Source of the DNA: Saccharothrix longispora
GTDB taxonomy: Bacteria > Actinomycetota > Actinomycetes > Mycobacteriales > Pseudonocardiaceae
Length of the DNA: 64,000 bases
Assembly: GCF_030852425.1 (NCBI RefSeq)
Contig: NZ_NSDM01000002.1
Span: 310,001-374,000, forward strand
Direction: 5' to 3'
Positions 36,950 to 43,750 of this stretch are shown piece by piece; positions within the stretch are counted from its first letter, which is position 1, and each line of letters starts with the position of its first letter. A program made the position numbers and the translations under genes. The notes under the pieces are model-generated. The model did no database searches and was not told the DNA's origin. It saw only the letters and a program-made list of their open reading frames with translations.

Positions 36950-37117
36950 TTGTCTACGACAACCGAGACCGAATACGTGGGGGAAGACGTCCCGACGGAC
37001 GTGATCGACACCGAGGACGTGCTGGACCAGCAGGAACAGCAGGACGGGGACAAGAACGAGCCGGCGACGCCGGACTGCGTGGGCGGCGGCTGCGTCGACA
37101 CGAAGCCCAAGTCCTGA
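36950..37117 (+). CDS. Small acidic two-cysteine peptide (candidate RiPP precursor or protease substrate)
   Basis: A 55-residue peptide from a TTG start at 36950, placed after AGGGGAGGAAGATC, one of the strongest ribosome-binding sites in the window. It begins STTTETEYVGED, carries 15 acidic and 3 basic residues, and ends with two cysteines four residues apart (Cys43 and Cys48, spaced by VGGG) and a basic TKPKS tail. The layout, an acidic helical-leader-like part followed by a short Cys/Gly core, is that of many ribosomally made modified peptides. It sits 82 nt ahead of a TPR-CHAT protease gene and opposite an ATP-grasp/MFS operon. No match to a named peptide family is known to me, and being short it could be missed by gene callers. 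Confidence 0.7.
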   Translation: MSTTTETEYVGEDVPTDVIDTEDVLDQQEQQDGDKNEPATPDCVGGGCVDTKPKS

Positions 37118-37134
37118 CCCGTCACAGGTGATTG

Positions 37135-37171
37135 CGCCCGCCGACCAGGCAACTGGTCGGCGGGCGGCTTT
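37135..37171 (+). terminator. Strong intrinsic terminator between peptide and CHAT genes
   Basis: CGCCCGCCGACCAG pairs perfectly (14 bp) with CTGGTCGGCGGGCG around a GCAA tetraloop of the stable GNRA type, followed by GCTTT. It starts 17 nt after the peptide stop and ends 29 nt before the CHAT start, so much of the peptide transcript should end here, giving far more peptide mRNA than protease mRNA. Confidence 0.85.
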
Positions 37172-37199
37172 CCGTACCGTCCTGTGATGTGATGGAGAA

Positions 37200-39812
37200 G
37201 TGCCTGTCACCGCTTTTCCGGCCGAAGCAGGGATCATCAACGAAGCTCGCGAGCTGCACCGCAGCGGGGTCGAAGCCTCGTGCTCCGGACGGCATCGCGA
37301 AGCGGTGAGGTTGCTGAGGCGCGGGCAGCACCTCACGAACGGACTGGACCCTGCCGACCCGGACACCCGGTCCGAGTGGCTCGCGACGCGCATCCGCCTG
37401 TCCACGACGTTCGCCGCGGTGATGGCGGAGACCTACGGTCCCGCCGCGGGCTTGGACGGGCTGGCCGAGGTGCGGCAGCTGGTCGAGGACGTGACAGACC
37501 CGCTGCTGCAGGTGGAGCTGCGCGGGAGCATCGAGCACAACCGCGGCCTGCTGATGCTGAACGCCGGATTGATCCAGGACGCCACCGCCGCCTTCGACTC
37601 GGCGTTGCAGCACAAGGAGCACCGCCTCGCCGCCGGCGAGTCCGCGCCCCTGGTCGAAACGCTCGTGAAGACGCTGTGGAGCAGGGGCACCGCGCACACC
37701 AGGCTCGGCGCGATCGGCCAGGCCAGGCAGGACCTGACCAGGGCCGTCACCCTGGCGACCGAGCACGGGCTGCTCGCCAGGGCCGCCGACGCGAGCCACG
37801 CGCTGGGCGTGCTGGACCTGAGGGTGGGTGACGTCCCGGCTGCCCTGCGGCGCTACGAGGAGAGCGAGCGCGCCTACCGCGGGCAGGGACCCGACCTGCC
37901 TGCCCTGCTGGGCCTGGACCGTGCGCACGCGCTGATGGCGGCGGGGTTGGCCGACGAGGCGGGCAACCAGCTCGACGGCGTGCTGGAGGTGCTGCGCGCC
38001 GAGCACGGCACTCCCCGGTACCTGGCCAACGTCGAGCTGTACCGGGCATCGGCGGCCTACATGACCGGGGACCTCGACCTCGCCCGACGCATGGCGTCCG
38101 CGGCCCGGCAGCGGATGCGCCGGTGGGGCTGCGCGACCTGCGTCGCCAACGCGGTGCTGCTCGGCCTGCGGGTGGGCACCGCGGTGGCGCTGCGCGCCGG
38201 TCGCGCGCCCCGCGCGCTGGTCGGGCGCATCCTGGCGTTCGCCGACGGGCTGCCGGTGCCCCGGCTGGCGGACCAGGCTGCGCTCGCGCGGATGCTGGCG
38301 GTGCGGCTGGAGGTCCGGCGCGGTGACCTGGACGCGGCGCGGGACGTCCTCGACCGCGTCCCCCGGCCGGGCCGGCTCACGCCGGTCGACCACCGGATGC
38401 TGCGCCGCCTGTGCCGCGCCGAGCTGGCCGTGGCCCTGGGCGACCGCGCGGGCGCGCTCGCCGAGATCCGGGCGGGGTTGACCGACCTCGGGCACGTCCG
38501 CGACCGGATGGGCGGCCTGGAGCTGCTGTCCGGCACGGCGCTGCTCGGCCAGGACCTCGCCGAGCTGGCCGTCACCCTGGTCCTGGAGGGTGGCGACGCC
38601 CGGAGGCTGTTCTCCTGGCTGGAACGGACCCGGGCGCAGACGTACCGCTACGAGCAGCTGCCCCGCGTCGACGACCCGGAGCAGGCCGAGCGGATCGCCG
38701 AGGTCCGCAGCCTCGCGCAGTCGATCCACCAGGCGGAGCACGACGGCCACCCGACGACCGCGCTGCGCGCCCGGCACGCCGAGCGCCTCCGCGAGGCCAA
38801 CCGGCTGGGCTGGCACGCCGGTCGGTGGGGCAGACCGCGCCCGGTCGTCGGGGCGCCCGAGGTGATGGCGAGGCTGGGCGGCCGGGCACTGGTCAGCTAC
38901 GCGTCGTCCGGCGACGCGCTGGTCGCGGTCGTCGTGGCGGGCTCCGCCGTCAGGCTGGTCCGGCTCGGGTCGGCCGAGCGTGCGTCGGCGAGCGCCCGGA
39001 TGCTCAACGCGGACCTCAACGCCCTCGCGCCCGACCACCTGCCGGAGGCGTTGGCGCACGTCATGGCGCTGTCGGCGCGCAGGCAGGCGGAACGGCTGGA
39101 CGCGCAGCTGGTCCGGCCGCTGGCGGGGCTGGTCGGCGACCGGGACCTGGTCGTCGTGCCGACCGGCGCGCTCTACGCGGTCCCGTGGGGCGTGCTGCCG
39201 TCGCTGCGCGCGCGCCCCGCCGTGGTCGCCCCGTCGGCCACCGCGTGGCTGGCCGCGGACCGGGCCGGGACCGGGACGGACGGCCGGATCGTGCTGGTGC
39301 GCGGCCCCGGTCTGCCCGCGGCGGTCGGCGAGATCGATCGGCTGGGCGCGCACCACGGCACCGCGGCGCTGATGTCCGGGGAACCGGCGACGGCCGCGGC
39401 GGTGCTGGCCGCCCTCGACGGCGCGGAGGTCGCGCACCTGGCCGCGCACGGCGTGCACGAGCCGGAGAACGCCCTGTTCTCCCGGCTCCACCTCAGCGAC
39501 GGACCGCTCTACGCGCACGAGCTGGCCGGTCTGTCCCGACCGCCCCGGCAGGTGGTGCTGGCCGCGTGCGAACTGGCCCTCAACCGCATCCGCCCCGGTG
39601 ACGAGCCGCTGGGGTTCGCCAGCGCGTTGCTGGCCGGTGGTTCGCGGACGGTGGTCGCGCCGCTGAGCAGGGTCGGCGACCGGGCGTGCGCCGCCGCGAT
39701 GGACGACTACCACCGGAGCTTGGCCACCGGTGCGCCACCGGCCGTGGCGCTGGCCGAGGCGATCGCGGTGGACCCGCTGCGCCGGCCGTTCGTCTGCCTG
39801 GGCACCGGTTGA
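37200..39812 (+). CDS. TPR-CHAT caspase-like cysteine protease
   Basis: An 870-residue cytosolic protein. Residues 1 to about 480 are tetratricopeptide-like helical repeats (for example NRGLLMLNAGLIQDATAAFDSAL and SRGTAHTRLGAIGQARQDL). Residues about 560-870 form a CHAT domain, the caspase-like fold: catalytic His750 in HLAAHGVHEPENALFS and Cys790 in VVLAACELAL, each after a hydrophobic strand, as required. CHAT proteases cut specific partner proteins, for example TPR-CHAT in CRISPR type III-E systems. The neighbour upstream is a short acidic two-Cys peptide that could be its substrate or inhibitor. The GTG at 37200 has a GGAG only 2 nt away, so translation may be weak. It meets the next gene tail to tail with no gap. 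Confidence 0.9.
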   Translation: MPVTAFPAEAGIINEARELHRSGVEASCSGRHREAVRLLRRGQHLTNGLDPADPDTRSEWLATRIRLSTTFAAVMAETYGPAAGLDGLAEVRQLVEDVTDPLLQVELRGSIEHNRGLLMLNAGLIQDATAAFDSALQHKEHRLAAGESAPLVETLVKTLWSRGTAHTRLGAIGQARQDLTRAVTLATEHGLLARAADASHALGVLDLRVGDVPAALRRYEESERAYRGQGPDLPALLGLDRAHALMAAGLADEAGNQLDGVLEVLRAEHGTPRYLANVELYRASAAYMTGDLDLARRMASAARQRMRRWGCATCVANAVLLGLRVGTAVALRAGRAPRALVGRILAFADGLPVPRLADQAALARMLAVRLEVRRGDLDAARDVLDRVPRPGRLTPVDHRMLRRLCRAELAVALGDRAGALAEIRAGLTDLGHVRDRMGGLELLSGTALLGQDLAELAVTLVLEGGDARRLFSWLERTRAQTYRYEQLPRVDDPEQAERIAEVRSLAQSIHQAEHDGHPTTALRARHAERLREANRLGWHAGRWGRPRPVVGAPEVMARLGGRALVSYASSGDALVAVVVAGSAVRLVRLGSAERASASARMLNADLNALAPDHLPEALAHVMALSARRQAERLDAQLVRPLAGLVGDRDLVVVPTGALYAVPWGVLPSLRARPAVVAPSATAWLAADRAGTGTDGRIVLVRGPGLPAAVGEIDRLGAHHGTAALMSGEPATAAAVLAALDGAEVAHLAAHGVHEPENALFSRLHLSDGPLYAHELAGLSRPPRQVVLAACELALNRIRPGDEPLGFASALLAGGSRTVVAPLSRVGDRACAAAMDDYHRSLATGAPPAVALAEAIAVDPLRRPFVCLGTG

Positions 39813-40702
39813 TCAGGGCGTGAGCGGGTCGGGCAGCGCGCCCTGGGCGGGCCACTCCCCCTCGACCAGGCGGCGCAGCGAGTGGTCCGGCGGCAGCTCG
39901 TCGGCCGCCCGGTCCGGTGGCGCCACGACGAGGTGCCTGATCGTGCAGGCCGGCACGTGCATCCGCACGCGTTCGGGCGCGTGCGGGACGTGGAAGAGGT
40001 CTGGGTGGGTGCGCTCCAGCAGGCGCAGCGCGGCGGGGTGGGTGTCGTCGACGGCGAGGGCGTCGGGGTCGTCCACCGGTCGGGCCCACCGGGCCGGTTC
40101 GCCCAGCGGGCCGACCGCGTCCGCCACGAGCCCGGGTCGACGTGCGGGAGGTTCCGGACGTGCCCGGCCAGCCGCACGGCCCGTTCGGCGGGCAGCGGCA
40201 CGATGTCCGCGCCGACCAGGCCCGCGACACCACCGGCCAGGTCCCGGCGCGCCGGCAGCGGCCCGACCAGCCCGGCCGGGGGCGTCCACGCGTGCAGCGC
40301 GCGCAGGGCCTCGCCGAGCCGGGCGACCGCGGCGCGGCGGTGGGTCGCGGACAGCGCAGGCCACCGCCGGTCGAGGGTGTCGCCCGGCAGCCGGCGGGTC
40401 AGCGAGTGCGCCAGCGCGACGCCGTCGAGCGAGGTCCGCCCGTGCGCGAGCACCGGGGGGTGCGGCACGGTGTCCGGCAGGGCGGCCAGGACCACCGCCT
40501 CGCGACCCAGGCGGTCCACGTCACCGCGCCAGGACACCCGCAGCACGGCGTCGTCCAGCAGCCAGGCGTCGTCGGAGTGGCTTTCGAGCAGCCGCGGCGA
40601 CGCCGGGTCCAGGCCCGCCGCCTCGCACACGCGCGCCAGCCGCGCCTCGCGTCCGGGAACACCCCGCGGCAGTACCAGGTCGGGCGTGCGCGGGCACCTC
40701 AC
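39813..40702 (-). pseudogene. Broken aminoglycoside-phosphotransferase-like gene
   Basis: The N-terminal part (40702 to about 40131) reads as an APH-family N-lobe: ARVCEAAGLDPASPRLLES, DDAVLRVSWRGDVDRLGREAVVLAAL, then ALHAWTPPAGL and HVDPG. At about 40131 the frame must shift by one base to continue as LVADAVGPLGE. Near 40095 the sequence jumps to PARWARPVDDPDALAV, the stretch normally found after the catalytic core, so the HGDxxxxN loop and the Mg-binding Asp motif are missing. The remaining C-terminus (RLLERTHPDLFHVP onward) is intact. A kinase without these residues cannot act, so this is a pseudogene unless the assembly has lost bases. The GTG start overlaps the MauE-like gene by 4 nt. 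Confidence 0.75.
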
Positions 40703-41202
40703 TTTCCGGCGGGGAACACGGCCGCCACGTCGTCCAGGCGCGTCACGACCAGCACGCCGACGGCGGCCACGAGCAGTCCCACGAGCACGGCGCCGGGCTC
40801 CGGCGGTGGTGGGGTGTCGGCGACCGGGGCGAGCGTGCCGGTGCAGGCCAGGAGCAGGTTGCGCGCCACGTGCACCCGGCCGAGCGGCGTCGCCGAGGCC
40901 CCGAAGCAGCGGCACGGCGCCCGGTGCCCCCGGTGCAGCGCCCACGCGATCCCCGCGGCGAACACCAGCAGGAGGGCCGCCGCGAGCACGAACCCGGCGG
41001 GCACGGTCGCGGGCACCGCGAGCAGCACCAGGACGGCGGCCTCGGTGGCGACGACGGCGACGGCCAGCACCCGCGAGGTGCGCCGGGACGTCCGCGACAG
41101 CACGGCGACCGAGTCCGCGAACGCGCCCGGGTCGCGCGCCTTGCCGACCAGCGCGACCAGGAAGACGCCGAACAGCAGCGCCCGGCAGACGAATCCGACC
41201 AC
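40699..41202 (-). CDS. MauE/DoxX-like small integral membrane protein
   Basis: A 167-residue protein with four predicted membrane helices (LFGVFLVALV; VLAVAVVATEAAVLVLLAV; FVLAAALLLVFAAGIAWAL; GLLVAAVGVLVV). Between helices 3 and 4 it carries the family motif CRCFG in APCRCFGASATPLGRVHVARN, the Cys pair that MauE-type proteins are thought to use in disulfide chemistry for periplasmic protein maturation. The usual thioredoxin-like partner (MauD type) is not next to it; the downstream coupled gene is the broken phosphotransferase. GTG at 41202 was chosen because the first helix starts there, and GGGGG precedes it by 5 nt. Confidence 0.8.
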   Translation of the reverse strand: MVGFVCRALLFGVFLVALVGKARDPGAFADSVAVLSRTSRRTSRVLAVAVVATEAAVLVLLAVPATVPAGFVLAAALLLVFAAGIAWALHRGHRAPCRCFGASATPLGRVHVARNLLLACTGTLAPVADTPPPPEPGAVLVGLLVAAVGVLVVTRLDDVAAVFPAGK

Positions 41203-41326
41203 GTCGCCCCCGTTCCGATCCGTGTCCCGCTCGTCGCGGAACGGTAGCGGCACGGCGTGGGACGATGCCGGGCCGTCGGCACGAGGAGTCGGGACTGCTG
41301 GATTCCCGAGTGTTCCGCCGGCCCGG

Positions 41327-41356
41327 TTGACACTGGTCCGGACCACCCAGCACGCT
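41327..41356 (+). promoter_or_regulatory. Promoter with internal palindromic operator, upstream of the beta-glucanase gene
   Basis: TTGACA (41327-41332) is a consensus -35; CACGCT (41351-41356) at 18-nt spacing is a fair -10 (xAxxxT). Within the spacer lies TGGTCCGGACCA (41334-41345), a perfect 12-bp palindrome placed exactly where a repressor would block polymerase. The 41418 start codon would leave a leader of about 55 nt. Confidence 0.55.
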
Positions 41357-41358
41357 GA

Positions 41359-41372
41359 TGGAAGCGCTCTCA
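41359..41372 (+). promoter_or_regulatory. CebR/LacI-type operator-like box
   Basis: TGGAAGCGCTCTCA matches 12 of 14 positions of the known streptomycete CebR operator TGGGAGCGCTCCCA, including the AGCGCT centre. It lies just after the -10 element, a position suited to repression by a LacI-family cello- or glucan-oligosaccharide sensor. Confidence 0.55.
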
Positions 41373-41417
41373 CGCTCGTCGCCGCACCCGTGGTTCCGAT
41401 CCGGAGGGACACAGCGC

Positions 41418-42227
41418 ATGCGAGGCACACGACCGCTGCTCATCCTCGCCCTGGCCGTGCTGACCGTCGCCGGCGTGCTCACCGCGCCGGCCTCGGCCAT
41501 CACGGCGAAGAAGGGCGTCAGCGCCAACAACCACCCCGGCGTCAGCGCCGCGCTCGCCGACGTGCGGGCCGGCTGGTACTACACCTGGGCGTCCGACACG
41601 CAGGGCATCACCACGCCCGCCGGCGTCGAGTTCGTGCCGATGATCTGGGGCGCGCGCTCGGTCACCGACACCGAGCTGAACCGGGCGCGGGCGCTGGGCA
41701 CCACGCTGCTCGGCTTCAACGAGCCCGACATGGCGGGCCAGGCGGACATGTCGGTGGAGCAGGCACTCGACCTGTGGCCCCGGCTCCAGGCCACGGGCAT
41801 GCGCCTGGGCGCGCCGGCCGTCGCGTTCGGCGGCGACCGACCGGGCGGGTGGCTCGACCGGTTCATGAGCGGCGCGGCGGCACGCGGCCTGCGCGTCGAC
41901 TTCATCCCCCTGCACTGGTACGGCAGCGACTTCTCGTCCGCCGCCGTAGGGCACCTCCAGGGCTACCTGCGCGCGGTCCACGACCGGTACCGCAAGCCGA
42001 TCTGGCTCACCGAGTACGGCCTGATCGACTTCACCGGCCCGCACCCGGTGTACCCGGACCAGGCCCGGCAGGCGGACTTCGCGCGCCGCTCCGCCGCCAT
42101 GCTCCAGGGCGAGCCCCACGTCGAGCGGTACGCGTGGTTCTCGCTGTCGACGCGCACCAGCCCGACCGGCCTCTACGACGGCGTCACGCCCAACGCCACC
42201 GGTGTCGCCTACCGCTCGGCCGCCTGA
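41418..42227 (+). CDS. Secreted beta-glucanase of the GH128 / glycosyl-hydrolase catalytic-core family
   Basis: A 269-residue precursor with a signal peptide of about 28 residues (ending APASA). The mature protein is a compact TIM barrel of the Glyco_hydro_cc (Asl1-like, GH128) type: GWYYTWAS start, acid/base Glu in LLGFNEPDM, WYG after strand six and nucleophile Glu in PIWLTEYGLIDF. Members act on beta-1,3-glucans such as fungal wall glucan. It is followed 43 nt later by a thaumatin-like protein gene in the same orientation, probably one operon, and preceded by a promoter with two operator-like palindromes. The start at 41418 follows GGAGGG; an in-frame ATG at 41358 would put extra residues before the signal peptide. 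Confidence 0.9.
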   Translation: MRGTRPLLILALAVLTVAGVLTAPASAITAKKGVSANNHPGVSAALADVRAGWYYTWASDTQGITTPAGVEFVPMIWGARSVTDTELNRARALGTTLLGFNEPDMAGQADMSVEQALDLWPRLQATGMRLGAPAVAFGGDRPGGWLDRFMSGAAARGLRVDFIPLHWYGSDFSSAAVGHLQGYLRAVHDRYRKPIWLTEYGLIDFTGPHPVYPDQARQADFARRSAAMLQGEPHVERYAWFSLSTRTSPTGLYDGVTPNATGVAYRSAA

Positions 42228-42270
42228 TCCCCGATCCCCTGCCGCCGCCGCGTGTTCCCGTGGAGGAGCG

Positions 42271-43011
42271 ATGCGCAAGTCCCTGTGCGCGGTGATCGCC
42301 GTGATCGCCGCGCTCGTCGTGGTCACCCCGCCGGCCGCCGCCGCGGCCGACCACACCGTCACCTTCGTCAACCGGTCGGGCCGGGCCGTGTGGATCGGCA
42401 GCACCGTCAACGCCGACGGCTCCCGCGCCCTCACCGGCCTGCCCACCCTCCAGAACGGCCAGTCGGCCACCATCACCATTCCCGAGTCGACCGCCCCGCA
42501 CCACTGGCGCGGCAAGTTCTTCGCCCGCCAGGACTGCACCGGCACGCCGGGCAGCACGTTCCGCTGCCGGGTCGCCGACTGCGGCCCGTGGGCCGACCGC
42601 TGCACGACCGGTGAGCAGCCGGCGAGCCTGGCCGAGTTCAACTTCGACCGGAACGACTGGTTGGCGCCCTGGTACAACGTCAGTTACGTCAACGCGTTCT
42701 CCCTGCCGATCACGATCGAGGCGCGTGACGGGGTGACCCCGCCGGGCTCCACCGAGTGCACGGCGGTCGGCTGCCCGGAGAACCTGCTGCCGTACTGCCC
42801 GCCGGAGAACCTGACCCGCTGGGCCGACGGCAGGCCGATGCTGTGCACCAACCCGAACCGCGACGCGCGGACCGCGTACAGCAACGCGCTGTCGTCCCGC
42901 TGCCCCAAGGCGTACGCCTGGTCGAAGCACGACACCGAGCCGGGCAACCAGGTCGTCCGCCAGTGCCGGCAGTGCACCGGTTTCACCGTGACGTTCCACC
43001 CGGTGCCGTAG
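42271..43011 (+). CDS. Secreted thaumatin-like protein
   Basis: A 246-residue precursor with a signal peptide of about 26 residues (ending PAAAAA). The mature protein starts with HTVTFVNRSGRAVWIGS, the first strands of the thaumatin fold, then a Cys-rich body with around 12 cysteines in patterns like DCTGTPGSTFRC, ADCGPWADRC and ECTAVGCPENLLPYC. Acidic residues in LAEFNFDRNDWLAPWYNVSYVN line the cleft as in beta-1,3-glucan-binding thaumatins. Plant thaumatin-like proteins are antifungal and some bind or hydrolyse glucan. Co-transcription with the beta-glucanase argues for a joint attack on fungal walls, which is inference. GGAGGAGCG lies directly before the ATG. Confidence 0.88.
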   Translation: MRKSLCAVIAVIAALVVVTPPAAAAADHTVTFVNRSGRAVWIGSTVNADGSRALTGLPTLQNGQSATITIPESTAPHHWRGKFFARQDCTGTPGSTFRCRVADCGPWADRCTTGEQPASLAEFNFDRNDWLAPWYNVSYVNAFSLPITIEARDGVTPPGSTECTAVGCPENLLPYCPPENLTRWADGRPMLCTNPNRDARTAYSNALSSRCPKAYAWSKHDTEPGNQVVRQCRQCTGFTVTFHPVP

Positions 43012-43022
43012 CGCCGGGGCGG

Positions 43023-43052
43023 CCCGCGGTGGCTCCGGTCGGCCACCGCGGG
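43023..43052 (+). terminator. Hairpin terminator after the glucanase/thaumatin operon
   Basis: CCCGCGGTGGC pairs perfectly with GCCACCGCGGG (11 bp) around an 8-nt loop, 11 nt after the stop codon. Confidence 0.7.
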
Positions 43053-43158
43053 ACCGAACGGCCGCCTCCCGGGGCGCACCGGTGCGGGAAGCCCGCCGCC
43101 GGCGGGCGCGGACGGCCCTACGATCGGGTCACGGGTCCGGTCGACGGCGGGAGGCGGC

Positions 43159-43743
43159 GTGGAGTTCCAGGACGTGGTGCGGCGCAGGCGGATGGTGCGC
43201 GCGTTCACCGACGAGCCGGTGTCCGACGAGAGCGTGCGGCGCATCATGCGCAACGCGCTGCGCGGACCGTCGGCCGGGTTCTCCCAGGGCCAGGCGTTCC
43301 TGGTGCTGCGAGGCGAGGAGAAGGCGCGCTTCCACGACCTGGTGCGGCCCTGGACGGTCCAGTCCGCGAGGACCGCGCCGGTGCTGGTGATCCCGTTCGC
43401 GGTCAAGGACGCCTACCTCGACCGGTACGCCCAGCCCGACAAGGGGTGGACCGACCGCGGCGAGGACCGCTGGCCGGTGCCGTTCTGGTACGTCGACACC
43501 GGCATGGCGGTGCTCCTGATCCTCCAGACCGCGGTCGACGAAGGACTGGGCGCGGTGTACTTCGGCATCGGTGCCGAGGACGTCGACGCGGTGCGCGAGG
43601 CGTTCGGCGTGCCCGCCGACCACGAGCCGATCGGGGCCGTCGCGATCGGGTACGGTGCCGAGGAGGGCGTGTCCCCCGGCGCGTCGCCGAACACCCGCGG
43701 GCGCAGGCCGTTCGACGAGGTCGTCCACTTCGGACGGTGGTGA
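43159..43743 (+). CDS. Nitroreductase-family flavoprotein
   Basis: A 194-residue protein of the FMN-dependent nitroreductase fold. The N-terminus FQDVVRRRRMVRAFTDEPV holds the Arg cluster that binds the FMN phosphate, NALRGPSAGFSQGQAFLVL is the usual second segment, and AVDEGLGAVYFGIG is the late helix-strand characteristic of the group. It is shorter than classical NfsB-type enzymes, as are many actinomycete members whose substrates are unknown; some act in F420/FMN reduction or iodotyrosine-type dehalogenation. GTG at 43159 has GGGAGG upstream. It ends 7 nt from the convergent SARP regulator and has no linked partner. Confidence 0.85.
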   Translation: MEFQDVVRRRRMVRAFTDEPVSDESVRRIMRNALRGPSAGFSQGQAFLVLRGEEKARFHDLVRPWTVQSARTAPVLVIPFAVKDAYLDRYAQPDKGWTDRGEDRWPVPFWYVDTGMAVLLILQTAVDEGLGAVYFGIGAEDVDAVREAFGVPADHEPIGAVAIGYGAEEGVSPGASPNTRGRRPFDEVVHFGRW

Positions 43744-43750
43744 GGGCCGC

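Noticed and set aside
34859..37117. Microviridin-type graspetide cluster
   Set aside because: The ATP-grasp enzyme looks like an L-amino-acid ligase rather than a MvdC/D-type, and the peptide lacks the TxKxPSD-like core; kept only as a general modified-peptide idea.
36304..37131. 275-codon plus-strand frame covering the peptide gene in another frame
   Set aside because: Arg/Pro/Ser-rich and without a ribosome-binding site; the peptide frame has the strong GGGGAGGAAG signal instead.
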